A stretch of DNA of 64,000 nt from positions 3,224,001-3,288,000 of the forward strand of contig NZ_JACKXE010000001.1 of assembly GCF_014212315.1 (NCBI RefSeq), given 5' to 3'. Shown piece after piece: positions 57,183-64,000 of the stretch. How positions within the stretch are numbered: the stretch's first letter is position 1; each line of letters opens with the position of its first letter. This DNA is from Nocardioides luti (GTDB lineage: Bacteria; Actinomycetota; Actinomycetes; Propionibacteriales; Nocardioidaceae). Made by a program: the position numbers and the translations under genes. Below the pieces are notes generated by a model that was not told the DNA's origin, searched no databases, and worked only from the letters and a program-made list of their open reading frames with translations.

Positions 57183-57253
57183 GCCACCTTCCTTTTCACC
57201 TTCATTGTTCGGGCCCGTCAAATGGTGGGCGGCCCCGGAAAGGAAAGAATTCA

Positions 57254-58270
57254 GTGCTTATCGCTCAGCGCCCCACGCTGTCGGAAGAGTCCGTCGACGA
57301 GTTCCGCTCGCGCTTCGTGATCGAGCCGCTCGAGCCCGGCTTCGGCTACACGCTCGGCAACTCGCTGCGTCGTACCCTCCTCTCGTCGATCCCCGGTGCC
57401 TCGGTCACGAGCATCAAGGTCGACACCGTCCTCCACGAGTTCTCGACGATCGAGGGCGTCAAGGAGGACCTCACCGAGGTCATCCTCAACCTGAAGGGCC
57501 TGGTCGTCTCCTCGGAGCACGACGAGCCCGTCACGATGTACCTCCGCAAGTCCGGTGCCGGCCTCGTCACCGCCGCCGACATCGCGCCCCCGGCCGGTGT
57601 CGAGGTGCACAACCCCGACCTCGTCATCGCGACCCTGTCCGACAAGGGCAAGCTCGAGATGGAGCTGGTCGTCGAGCGTGGCCGCGGCTACGTCTCGGCC
57701 GTCCAGAACAAGGGCGCCGACAACGAGATCGGCCGGATGCCGGTCGACTCGATCTACAGCCCCGTGCTGAAGGTGACCTACAAGGTCGAGGCGACCCGTG
57801 TCGAGCAGCGCACCGACTTCGACAAGCTCGTCATCGACGTCGAGACCAAGCCGTCGATCCGTCCCCGCGACGCGATCGCCTCGGCCGGCAAGACCCTCGT
57901 CGAGCTGTTCGGCCTCGCCCGCGAGCTGAACGTCGAGGCCGAGGGCATCGACATCGGCCCGTCGCCCGTCGACGAGCAGCTGGCTGCCGACCTCGCCCTC
58001 CCGGTCGAGGACCTGCAGCTGACCGTCCGGTCCTACAACTGCCTCAAGCGCGAGGGCATCCACACCGTGGGTGAGCTCATCTCGCGCTCGGAGCAGGACC
58101 TGCTCGACATCCGCAACTTCGGTGCGAAGTCGATCGACGAGGTCAAGGCCAAGCTGGTCGAGATGGGCCTGTCCCTCAAGGACAGCGCGCCCGGCTTCGA
58201 CCCGCACGCCGCCCTGGCGGCGTACGGCGACGACGACGACGACGCGTTCGTCGAGGACGAGCAGTACTGA
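57254..58270 (+). CDS. rpoA: DNA-directed RNA polymerase subunit alpha
   Basis: Alpha subunit, 338 residues. The N-terminal domain has [23 protein letters not shown] and the dimerisation core (key [12 protein letters not shown]). The linker leads to the C-terminal domain with [20 protein letters not shown] and [14 protein letters not shown], which bind UP elements and activators. An acidic tail ([12 protein letters not shown]) ends it. GTG start after AAAGGAAAG. Confidence 0.98.
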   Translation: MLIAQRPTLSEESVDEFRSRFVIEPLEPGFGYTLGNSLRRTLLSSIPGASVTSIKVDTVLHEFSTIEGVKEDLTEVILNLKGLVVSSEHDEPVTMYLRKSGAGLVTAADIAPPAGVEVHNPDLVIATLSDKGKLEMELVVERGRGYVSAVQNKGADNEIGRMPVDSIYSPVLKVTYKVEATRVEQRTDFDKLVIDVETKPSIRPRDAIASAGKTLVELFGLARELNVEAEGIDIGPSPVDEQLAADLALPVEDLQLTVRSYNCLKREGIHTVGELISRSEQDLLDIRNFGAKSIDEVKAKLVEMGLSLKDSAPGFDPHAALAAYGDDDDDAFVEDEQY

Positions 58271-58365
58271 GTCTCGACACGGCCCTCGGGCCACTCGACC
58301 ACCGAGCACTTCCCAGCACCATCTATCCGAGTACCTAGTACGGCTCGGGAGAAACGAGAGAAGCC

Positions 58366-59082
58366 ATGCCTACTCCCAAGAAGGGTCCCCGCCTCGGCGG
58401 TAGCCCGGCCCACCAGCGCCTCATCATCGCGAACCTGGCGACGGCGCTGTTCGAGCACGGTCGGATCACGACCACCGAGGCGAAGGCCCGCGTCCTGCGG
58501 CCGCACGCCGAGAAGCTGATCACCAAGGCGAAGAAGGGCGACCTGCACAACCGCCGCGAGGTCCTCAAGACCATCCGCGACAAGTCGGTCGTGCACACCC
58601 TCTTCACCGAGATCGGCCCGTCGTTCGCCGAGCGTCCCGGTGGCTACACCCGGATCACGAAGATCGGTCCCCGCAAGGGCGACAACGCGCCCATGGCCGT
58701 GATCGAGCTCGTGACCGAGGCGTACGCCCCCAAGGCGCCGTCCACGAAGGCCCGCACCACGACCGCCCCGAAGGCCGCTCCGGCCGAGGAGCCCGTGACC
58801 GAGGAGACCGTGGCCGACGAGGAGACCGTCGTTCCGGTCGAGGGCGTCGACACCGACGTCTTCGAGGAGACCGAGGGCGGGACGAGCGGCAAGTACGCCG
58901 GCTCCAGCGTCCCGCTCGAGGACGCCGCCAAGGCGCCCGAGGGCTTCCCGATCAAGGGCAACGAGGACTCGATGAAGTACCACACGCCCGACGGGCAGTG
59001 GTTCGAGCAGACCACGGCCGAGGTCTGGTTCGACTCCGAGGAGTCGGCCCAGGCGGCCGGATTCACCAAGGCCGGCGAGTAG
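58366..59082 (+). CDS. rplQ: 50S ribosomal protein L17 with an unusual C-terminal domain
   Basis: The first ~120 residues are standard L17 ([39 protein letters not shown]). A ~65-residue Ala/Pro/Glu-rich linker then leads to a ~45-residue C-terminal module ([19 protein letters not shown], then [22 protein letters not shown]). L17 is about 120-180 residues in most bacteria, so 238 is long. The module resembles the IKGN...YH...WF...AxAAGF domain seen at the ends of nuclease-like and other actinobacterial proteins (called sunset domain in recent family naming, from memory). It is the last gene of the alpha operon; truA does not follow. Confidence 0.92.
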   Translation: MPTPKKGPRLGGSPAHQRLIIANLATALFEHGRITTTEAKARVLRPHAEKLITKAKKGDLHNRREVLKTIRDKSVVHTLFTEIGPSFAERPGGYTRITKIGPRKGDNAPMAVIELVTEAYAPKAPSTKARTTTAPKAAPAEEPVTEETVADEETVVPVEGVDTDVFEETEGGTSGKYAGSSVPLEDAAKAPEGFPIKGNEDSMKYHTPDGQWFEQTTAEVWFDSEESAQAAGFTKAGE

Positions 59083-59107
59083 TCCTCACCGACTGCTCCT
59101 GGTCGAG

Positions 59108-59137
59108 CGGCCCGTCACCCTCCGGGGTGGCGGGCCG
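59108..59137. terminator. Terminator hairpin after rplQ
   Basis: Positions 59108-59120 and 59125-59137 pair over 13 bp with one G-U pair around a TCCG loop. It lies between convergent genes (rplQ and the DUF2786 gene) and may serve both. Confidence 0.75.
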
Positions 59138-59146
59138 TTCGCCGTC

Positions 59147-59884
59147 TCAGGACCCGTGCAACGCGCGGCGGCCGCCGCCCACGCGGGTCGCACCGAGGTC
59201 GGCGCGCTGGCCGGCGGCCCAGCCGTCGCCCGTCCCCGAGCCCGACAGGCTGCGGCCCCGGGCGGTGCGGACGTCGGGGTAGGCCGTCTCCATGGCGTGG
59301 ACGACCTCCGCGGACCGGTCGGCCAGCACCAGGGCGCCGGACGTGCCCGACGCGGCGAAGCGCGGTGCCGCGTGCTGCTGCGCCCGGGCCTCGGCGTCCA
59401 CGAGGCGACGCCCGACGGCCATCCGGAAGCCGGCCAGCCAGGAGCGCCGGAAGGCGGCCTTGTGCTCGTGGAGCGGCACCGGGGTCCGGGCCAGGGCGTG
59501 GGCCGACTGCAGCAGCAGGCTGGTCCACAGCAGCTCGGCGCGCTCGAGGTCGGACGTGTGTCCGAACAGGTGCAGGGAGAGCTCGGTGGGACCCGCGCCG
59601 CGCCGGCTGCGCTGCACCGCCGTGCAGCGCAGGCTGGTCGCGACGGTGGCGAGCAGGTCGAGCTTGTCGGCGGCGTACGGTGCGTCGACGTCGACGACGC
59701 GGTCGCCGACGGGATCGGTGCGGGGGTCGGCCTGCGCCAGCAGGGCCCGGTCGATGCCGTAGTCGGCGATCAGCTGCGTCGCCTTGGCCGTGCAGGCCTC
59801 CGCCTCGTGCGCGGTCGCGGCGGGGTCCTCGGCGAGGGCCAGCAGCTTGCGCACCTTGGCGAGGATCGGGTCGTGGTCGTTCAT
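59147..59884 (-). CDS. DUF2786 domain protein
   Basis: This 245-residue protein has an N-terminal DUF2786 module (DPILAKVRKLLALAEDPAAT, then TKATQLIADYGIDRALL-like helix), a pattern also found in some phage and stress proteins. The rest is an alpha/beta region with SLRCTAVQ and FGHTSDLERAELLW. Function is unknown. The ATG at 59884 has GGAGG at 5 nt. It is the first gene beyond the ribosomal cluster, convergent with rplQ. Confidence 0.8.
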   Translation of the reverse strand: MNDHDPILAKVRKLLALAEDPAATAHEAEACTAKATQLIADYGIDRALLAQADPRTDPVGDRVVDVDAPYAADKLDLLATVATSLRCTAVQRSRRGAGPTELSLHLFGHTSDLERAELLWTSLLLQSAHALARTPVPLHEHKAAFRRSWLAGFRMAVGRRLVDAEARAQQHAAPRFAASGTSGALVLADRSAEVVHAMETAYPDVRTARGRSLSGSGTGDGWAAGQRADLGATRVGGGRRALHGS

Positions 59885-59942
59885 CGGGCCTCCGTCCGGT
59901 CGGGGGACCGAGGCTCGCACCGACCGGGGACAGTCACGGCGG

Positions 59943-60908
59943 TCAGGGGAGCCGGGCCAGGAGCTCGGCGGCGTCGAGGCTGCGGGGGACGCCCCCCGAG
60001 GCGGCCAGGGCGGTCGTGGCGCGCTGCACGGCCTCGTTGACGGGCGCCGCGAGGCCGTGCAGGCGGGCGACCAGGACGATCTCGCCCGAGAGGTAGTCGA
60101 CCTCGACGGGTCCGCCCCGGGTCACGCTCTGCCAGGTCGAGCCCCCGGTGTCGGCAGGGTCGGGCGCGTCCGTGCGGCGGCGCAGGGTCTCGCCACGTCG
60201 GGCGCGGTCGTCCGCCGCGCTGGTGACCGGGATGCCGGCGCGGTGCAGGACGTCCTCGCCCTCGGTCTGCGCGCGGTCGGCGAGCTCGTCGGCCGCCGGG
60301 CCGGGGGCGAAGGACGCGTCGACGCCGTTGCCGAGGTTCATCAGGAGCTTGCGGTGCTTCCACGCCATGATGTCGGCGCGCGGCACGGACCCGAACCCGG
60401 CGCGGCGGAGGTCGGCGGCGACCGCGTCGGTCACGTCGTCGGTGCCGTCGGGGAACCGACCGGTGTCGAGGATCCCGGGCACCGGGTCGCACTTCTGCAC
60501 CACGACCCCGGGCTCGAGGTGGGTGGCGGGGAGCATCACGCAGACGGCGTACGTCCGGGCGAAGCGGCGCAGCACGGCGCTCTCGTTGGCCACGCCGTTC
60601 TGCACGCAGACGACCGGGGTGCCGGGCGGGGCGTGGGCGGCGAGGTCGTCGAGTGCGGAGGCCGTCTGGTGGGACTTCACGGCGAGCAGGACGACGGTGT
60701 CGTCGGTCCAGGCGACGTCGGCGACCGAGCCGGTGGCCGCCGCGTCGATGACGTGGCGCCCGTCGGCCGCGTCGAGGACGAGTCCGTCGCGCCGGATCGC
60801 CGCCAGGTGCTCCCCGCGGGCGACGAGGGTGGTGGGCAGGCCGGCCAGGTGGAGGCGGGCGCCGATGACGCCGCCGACGGCACCGGTCCCGAGCACGACG
60901 TGTCTCAC
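59943..60908 (-). CDS. 2-dehydropantoate 2-reductase (ApbA/PanE family)
   Basis: This 321-residue NADPH-dependent oxidoreductase has the Rossmann motif VLGTGAVGGVIGARL (~4-18), VLLAVKSHQT, VCVQNGVANE, and the C-terminal dimer domain with WKHRKLLMNLGNGVD (Lys) and YLSGEIVLVARLHG. Whether it makes pantoate or reduces another 2-ketoacid cannot be told; many actinobacteria have several paralogs. GTG start with TAGGCT 7 nt upstream. Confidence 0.87.
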   Translation of the reverse strand: MRHVVLGTGAVGGVIGARLHLAGLPTTLVARGEHLAAIRRDGLVLDAADGRHVIDAAATGSVADVAWTDDTVVLLAVKSHQTASALDDLAAHAPPGTPVVCVQNGVANESAVLRRFARTYAVCVMLPATHLEPGVVVQKCDPVPGILDTGRFPDGTDDVTDAVAADLRRAGFGSVPRADIMAWKHRKLLMNLGNGVDASFAPGPAADELADRAQTEGEDVLHRAGIPVTSAADDRARRGETLRRRTDAPDPADTGGSTWQSVTRGGPVEVDYLSGEIVLVARLHGLAAPVNEAVQRATTALAASGGVPRSLDAAELLARLP

Positions 60909-60915
60909 CCGTCCG

Positions 60916-60921
60916 AGCCTA
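60916..60921 (-). promoter_or_regulatory. -10 element (TAGGCT, minus strand) for the PanE-like gene
   Basis: On the minus strand TAGGCT is followed by 7 nt and the GTG at 60908. A leaderless mRNA is predicted. Confidence 0.5.
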
Positions 60922-60981
60922 CGGTGGCCCGTCGTGGTGGTCCGGGGCGGTGGGCCGCCGGGCGCCGCCCCGACGGCGGTC

Positions 60982-61338
60982 TCACCAGGAGCGGGCGAGC
61001 AGTGCGGTGGCCTCCTCGAGCGTGAGCCCGAGCCGGCGGGCGGTGGCGGCGTACGACGTGGCGGCGTCGGCGGCCTCGGTGCCGCTGGCGGCCCGGGCGG
61101 TCAGGGGGACCGAGGTGCCGCGACGTCCCTCGGTGACGACGACCCCGTCGGCCTCGAGCTCGCGGTAGGCGCGGGCCACGGTGTTGGCGGCCAGGTCGAG
61201 CTGGGCGGCGAGCGCACGCACCGTCGGGAGCCGGGTCCCGGGCGGCAGGTCGCCCGCAGCGATGCGGGAGGCGAGCTGCACGCGGAGCTGCTCGTACGGC
61301 GGCCGGTCGGACGACGGGTCGAGGGGGTGCACGTCCAT
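60982..61338 (-). CDS. GntR family regulator (YtrA-like)
   Basis: The protein has 118 residues. The winged HTH (PPYEQLRVQLASRIAAGDLPPGTRLPTVRALAAQLDLAANTVARAYRELEADGVV; key LPTVRALAAQLDLAANTVARAY) is followed by a short ~45-residue helical tail, the small YtrA-type layout. It is divergent from the PfkB kinase gene (55-nt gap), so it may control both. ATG at 61338 with TAGGGT 7 nt upstream. Confidence 0.88.
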   Translation of the reverse strand: MDVHPLDPSSDRPPYEQLRVQLASRIAAGDLPPGTRLPTVRALAAQLDLAANTVARAYRELEADGVVVTEGRRGTSVPLTARAASGTEAADAATSYAATARRLGLTLEEATALLARSW

Positions 61339-61345
61339 GAGACGG

Positions 61346-61351
61346 ACCCTA
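61346..61351 (-). promoter_or_regulatory. -10 element (TAGGGT, minus strand) for the GntR gene
   Basis: On the minus strand TAGGGT is followed by 7 nt and the ATG at 61338, which decides between this start and longer in-frame ones. Confidence 0.5.
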
Positions 61352-61393
61352 CGCGCGGTTCCACGTCGTGCCCGGATGCGGTAGAGAAGGCGC

Positions 61394-62308
61394 ATGGAGC
61401 GCGACGTGCTGGTGGTGGGGGAGTCCCTGATCGACATCGTGAAGGGAGCGGACGGGAGCCGGACGGAGTACGCCGGCGGAAGTGCCGCCAACGTCGCGGT
61501 GGCGCTCGCGCGGCTGGGGCGGCCGGTGCGCTTCGCGACGAGCTACGCCGACGACGCCCACGGCGCGCTGATCGTGGCGCACCTCGAGAAGGCGGGCGTC
61601 CGCCTGGCGTCGGACCCGGCGGCCGTGGCCCGGACCTCGACCGCGCTCGCGACCATCGGCGCGGACGGTGCGGCGCACTACGACTTCGACCTCGAGTGGC
61701 GCCTCAACCCCGTCGAGGGGGACGAGCAGCCGCTCGTCGTGCACACCTGTTCGCTGGGAGCCGTGCTGGCGCCGGGCGCCGACGACGTGCTCGCCCTGGT
61801 CACGCGGCTGCGCGACGTGGCGACGATCAGCTACGACGTCAACGCCCGCCCCGCGATCACGGGGACCGGTGCCGACGTCGTCGAGCGCGTCGAGCGGGTG
61901 GCGTCGGTGAGCGACCTGGTGAAGGCGTCCGACGAGGACCTCACCGCGCTCTACCCCGATCTCGACAACGTCGCGGCGGCCCGGCACCTGCTGGGCCTCG
62001 GCCCGGCGGCGGTCGTGGTCACGCGTGGCAGCGAGGGCGCCACCTGGGTCGGCGCCGCGGGCGAGATCGAGGTGGCCTCGCTGCCCGTCGAGGTCGCCGA
62101 CACGATCGGCGCCGGGGACACCTTCGGCGCGGCGCTCGTCGACGCCCTGTGGGAGCGCGGCCGGCTCGGCGCCGAGCAGCGCGAGGCCCTGCGCGAGCTG
62201 ACGGCCGCGGAGATCGCAGAGGTGCTGGACCACGCCGCGCGGGCCGCCGCCGTCACCGTCTCCCGACCGGGTGCGGACCCGCCGTACCGCCACGAGCTGG
62301 AGGGCTGA
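61394..62308 (+). CDS. PfkB family carbohydrate kinase
   Basis: This 304-residue ribokinase-like enzyme has the N-terminal VVGESLIDIV and YAGGSAANVAVALARLG (substrate GG motif), and the C-terminal DTIGAGDTFGAALVDAL with the anion hole and catalytic Asp. The family includes fructokinases and related sugar kinases; the exact sugar is not clear. TAGAGA and a GAGAAGG ribosome site lie before the ATG. It is divergent from the GntR regulator. Confidence 0.9.
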   Translation: MERDVLVVGESLIDIVKGADGSRTEYAGGSAANVAVALARLGRPVRFATSYADDAHGALIVAHLEKAGVRLASDPAAVARTSTALATIGADGAAHYDFDLEWRLNPVEGDEQPLVVHTCSLGAVLAPGADDVLALVTRLRDVATISYDVNARPAITGTGADVVERVERVASVSDLVKASDEDLTALYPDLDNVAAARHLLGLGPAAVVVTRGSEGATWVGAAGEIEVASLPVEVADTIGAGDTFGAALVDALWERGRLGAEQREALRELTAAEIAEVLDHAARAAAVTVSRPGADPPYRHELEG

Positions 62309-62317
62309 GGTCGGCCC

Positions 62318-62644
62318 TCAGCGCCGGGCGGTCGTCGTCCGTGCCGGCTCCGGCGCCGGGCGGCCGACGAGCCGCACGACGACGGCCCGGCCGCGGACGA
62401 GTGTCGCCACCCGGACCTGCCCGGCGTGGGCCGGGAGCCGGGGCACGGCGCGGTGCCCCGGGAGGGTGGCCGTCGCGCCCCGGGCGACCACACGTCCGGT
62501 CGCGTCGCGCTGGACGTAGCGCGTGAGCTCGACACCCGGGACCTGGCCCGGTCGCGACGCCTCGGACGGGCCACCCGCGATCCCGGTCGCGACCAGCGCC
62601 ACGGCGACGGTGGCCGTCCCCAGCCGGGCGGTGCGCCGGCTCAC
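62318..62644 (-). CDS. Small secreted protein next to the collagen-like gene
   Basis: About 108 residues with a signal peptide ([20 protein letters not shown]... to SEA) and a mature part rich in Val, Arg and Ala ([17 protein letters not shown]). No family recognised. Its GTG overlaps the TGA of the upstream collagen-like gene by 4 nt, so translation is coupled and a joint role at the cell surface is likely but unproven. Confidence 0.65.
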   Translation of the reverse strand: MSRRTARLGTATVAVALVATGIAGGPSEASRPGQVPGVELTRYVQRDATGRVVARGATATLPGHRAVPRLPAHAGQVRVATLVRGRAVVVRLVGRPAPEPARTTTARR

Positions 62645-63522
62645 GGCTCGATCCGGAGCGGCGCGGAGGAGTTGTTGATGACCGTGTAGTCGACCGTGTG
62701 GTGCACGAGCGACGCGGGGCTCGAGAACGACACGTTGTCGAACAGGCTGACCCCGGGCTGCGAGCCGGGGTTGAAGAAGCCCGGGGTGCAGCCGGAGTTG
62801 ACCGTCCCGAGGTGCAGCTTGTCGTCGGTCGTGACGGTGCAGGTGATGCTGTTCGCGGTGGCCAGCCACTGGATGGTGCCGTGCTCGGTGGCGATCTGGC
62901 TGCCGCCATCGTCGGCCCGGACGGTGTACTCGACCAGGCCGCCCGCGGTCTGCTTGCCGGTCAGCTGGACCGAGAAGATGCTCACGAAGCCGGGCGCGCT
63001 GAGCGTGAGGGACTTGGAGCCGGACGTCTGGTTGGTGACGCCGGTCGGGCCCTGCGGGCCCGTGTCGCCCTGCGGGCCCTGCGGGCCTTGGGGGCCTTGG
63101 GGGCCGAGGTCGCCCTGGGGTCCTGGGGGTCCGGCCACGCCCTGCGCACCCTGTGGCCCCTGCGGTCCGACCGGTCCGGGGGCGCCGTCGGCACCCGCCG
63201 GTCCGATCGGGCCGTCCGCCCCCGTGGCTCCCGTGGCCCCGGCCGGACCGACTGCCCCCGTCTCCCCGGTCGGTCCTGCCGCCCCCGTGGCCCCGGCAGC
63301 CCCCGCCGGCCCGCGCACGCTCCACGACACCTTGCGGGCGTGGGGTCCGCAGGCCGCGGTGGCCTTGACGATGCGGACGGCGTGGGTCCCTTTGTCCACG
63401 CAGGCGGTGATCCTGGCGCTGCCGCGCTGCTGGAGGTCTGCGGCGGTGGCCGAGCCCCCGACGAGGACCAGCACGGCGACCAGCGCGAGGACGGGACGGT
63501 GCGACGCCTTGGTGCGAGACAT
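62641..63522 (-). CDS. Secreted collagen-like (G-X-Y) repeat protein
   Basis: The protein has 293 residues. A signal peptide ([20 protein letters not shown]) precedes a short domain with two cysteines ([15 protein letters not shown] ... ACGPHA), then about 95 residues of uninterrupted Gly-X-Y triplets ([24 protein letters not shown], later GPQGPQG). A ~125-residue beta-rich C-terminal domain follows ([17 protein letters not shown]). This is a bacterial collagen-like protein, probably trimeric. GGAGG lies 6-7 nt before the ATG at 63522. Confidence 0.87.
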   Translation of the reverse strand: MSRTKASHRPVLALVAVLVLVGGSATAADLQQRGSARITACVDKGTHAVRIVKATAACGPHARKVSWSVRGPAGAAGATGAAGPTGETGAVGPAGATGATGADGPIGPAGADGAPGPVGPQGPQGAQGVAGPPGPQGDLGPQGPQGPQGPQGDTGPQGPTGVTNQTSGSKSLTLSAPGFVSIFSVQLTGKQTAGGLVEYTVRADDGGSQIATEHGTIQWLATANSITCTVTTDDKLHLGTVNSGCTPGFFNPGSQPGVSLFDNVSFSSPASLVHHTVDYTVINNSSAPLRIEP

Positions 63523-63648
63523 GCGCAGAACCTCCGGCGCCGCCACAGCAGCCGCGCGAGATGACGCCCCCGTCCTCACCCACGGTAGGGAGCGCCACCC
63601 GTGGGGGCCATGGTCAGTTCGGGGTGGCCCGGATGTGCGCGGCCGGGG

Positions 63649-64000
63649 TCACAGCGTCCCGAGCCAGGTGTGCACGAGCGGCACGACGGAGGCGCCCTCG
63701 CCGCTCGCGGCGGCGACCCGCTTCATCGAGCCGGCCCGGATGTCGCCGGCGGCGAAGATGCCGGGCACCGTGGTGGCGAGGTTGGGCGGGGGCAGCTCGT
63801 CGGTCCAGCGGTGCCGGGGGACGTCGCGGCCGGTGAGCACGAAGCCGCGCTCGTCGCGCGCGACGCTGTCGGGCAGCCAGTCGCAGTTGGGGTCGGCGCC
63901 GAGCAGCAGGAAGAGGCCGTACGCCGGCACGCGGGTCTGCTCGCCGGTCTCGACGTCCAGCAGGCCCAGCCACTGCAGGTGGCCGTCGCCGCCGCCGTCG
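63649..64000 (-). CDS. Thioredoxin-reductase-like FAD oxidoreductase, C-terminal part
   Basis: The gene continues beyond the window; about 117 C-terminal residues are visible. [20 protein letters not shown] and [31 protein letters not shown] (key GIFAAGDIR) are the second FAD-binding motif and the final helix of the thioredoxin-reductase family. The sequence just before it ([20 protein letters not shown]) is the beta-hairpin of such enzymes. Whether a CRP-like domain is fused at the N-terminus cannot be seen. Confidence 0.85.
   Translation of the reverse strand, partial: DGGGDGHLQWLGLLDVETGEQTRVPAYGLFLLLGADPNCDWLPDSVARDERGFVLTGRDVPRHRWTDELPPPNLATTVPGIFAAGDIRAGSMKRVAAASGEGASVVPLVHTWLGTL

Noticed and set aside
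63050..63320. Tandem DNA repeat or CRISPR-like array
   Set aside because: The periodicity is the codon pattern of the collagen G-X-Y triplets.

Overview
The window is high-GC actinobacterial chromosome. The ribosomal-protein gene order, type-Z zinc S14, 73-residue IF-1, DUF3027, DUF2530 and the MoxR/DUF58/DUF4350/DUF4129 cluster all fit Actinobacteria, most likely Nocardioides or a close relative (the genus is an inference). About 80 protein genes are described, two of them cut by the window edges. I see no tRNA, rRNA, insertion sequence, prophage or CRISPR array.

Layout. 1-16.1 kb holds mixed metabolic, transport and secreted genes: Nudix (partial), RibD-type reductase, Asp-box secreted protein, acyl-CoA synthetase, subtilase, a HAD-LarE fusion, cold-shock protein, MFS, DUF3027, methyltransferase, DUF2530, purine permease and a MarR-MFS pair. 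16.2-20.5 kb is the str operon (rpsL-rpsG-fusA-tuf), with a consensus promoter inside the end of the upstream MFS gene and a 15-bp terminator hairpin. 20.6-37.4 kb is a block separating str from S10: trmB, TPR, MFS, an ECF sigma factor with a membrane-anchored partner, divergent RDD and SpoIIM genes, a large nucleotide cyclase/ATPase/TPR protein, the DUF58-MoxR-DUF4350-DUF4129 membrane cluster, and a lipoprotein hydrolase. 37.4-50.3 kb is S10-spc-secY-adk-map. Three unrelated genes (TerC, FHA-ABC exporter, LLM flavin oxidoreductase) then precede infA-rpmJ-rpsM-rpsK-rpsD-rpoA-rplQ (to 59.1 kb). The last 5 kb holds DUF2786, a PanE-like reductase, a GntR regulator divergent from a PfkB kinase, a collagen-like secreted protein with a small secreted partner, and the end of a thioredoxin-reductase-like gene.

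How it works together. The translation genes are tightly packed, many overlapping by 1 or 4 nt, and mostly have Shine-Dalgarno sites. Many accessory genes instead show a TANNNT -10 element 6-8 nt before the start codon, as expected for leaderless mRNAs.

The strongest candidate for something undescribed lies at 10231-10675. Two copies of one ~155-nt structured element sit in opposite orientations between the divergent MFS and DUF3027 genes. Their cores are nearly identical, while their closing stems differ in sequence yet still pair in each copy. This looks like a structured leader RNA, possibly a riboswitch, used twice.
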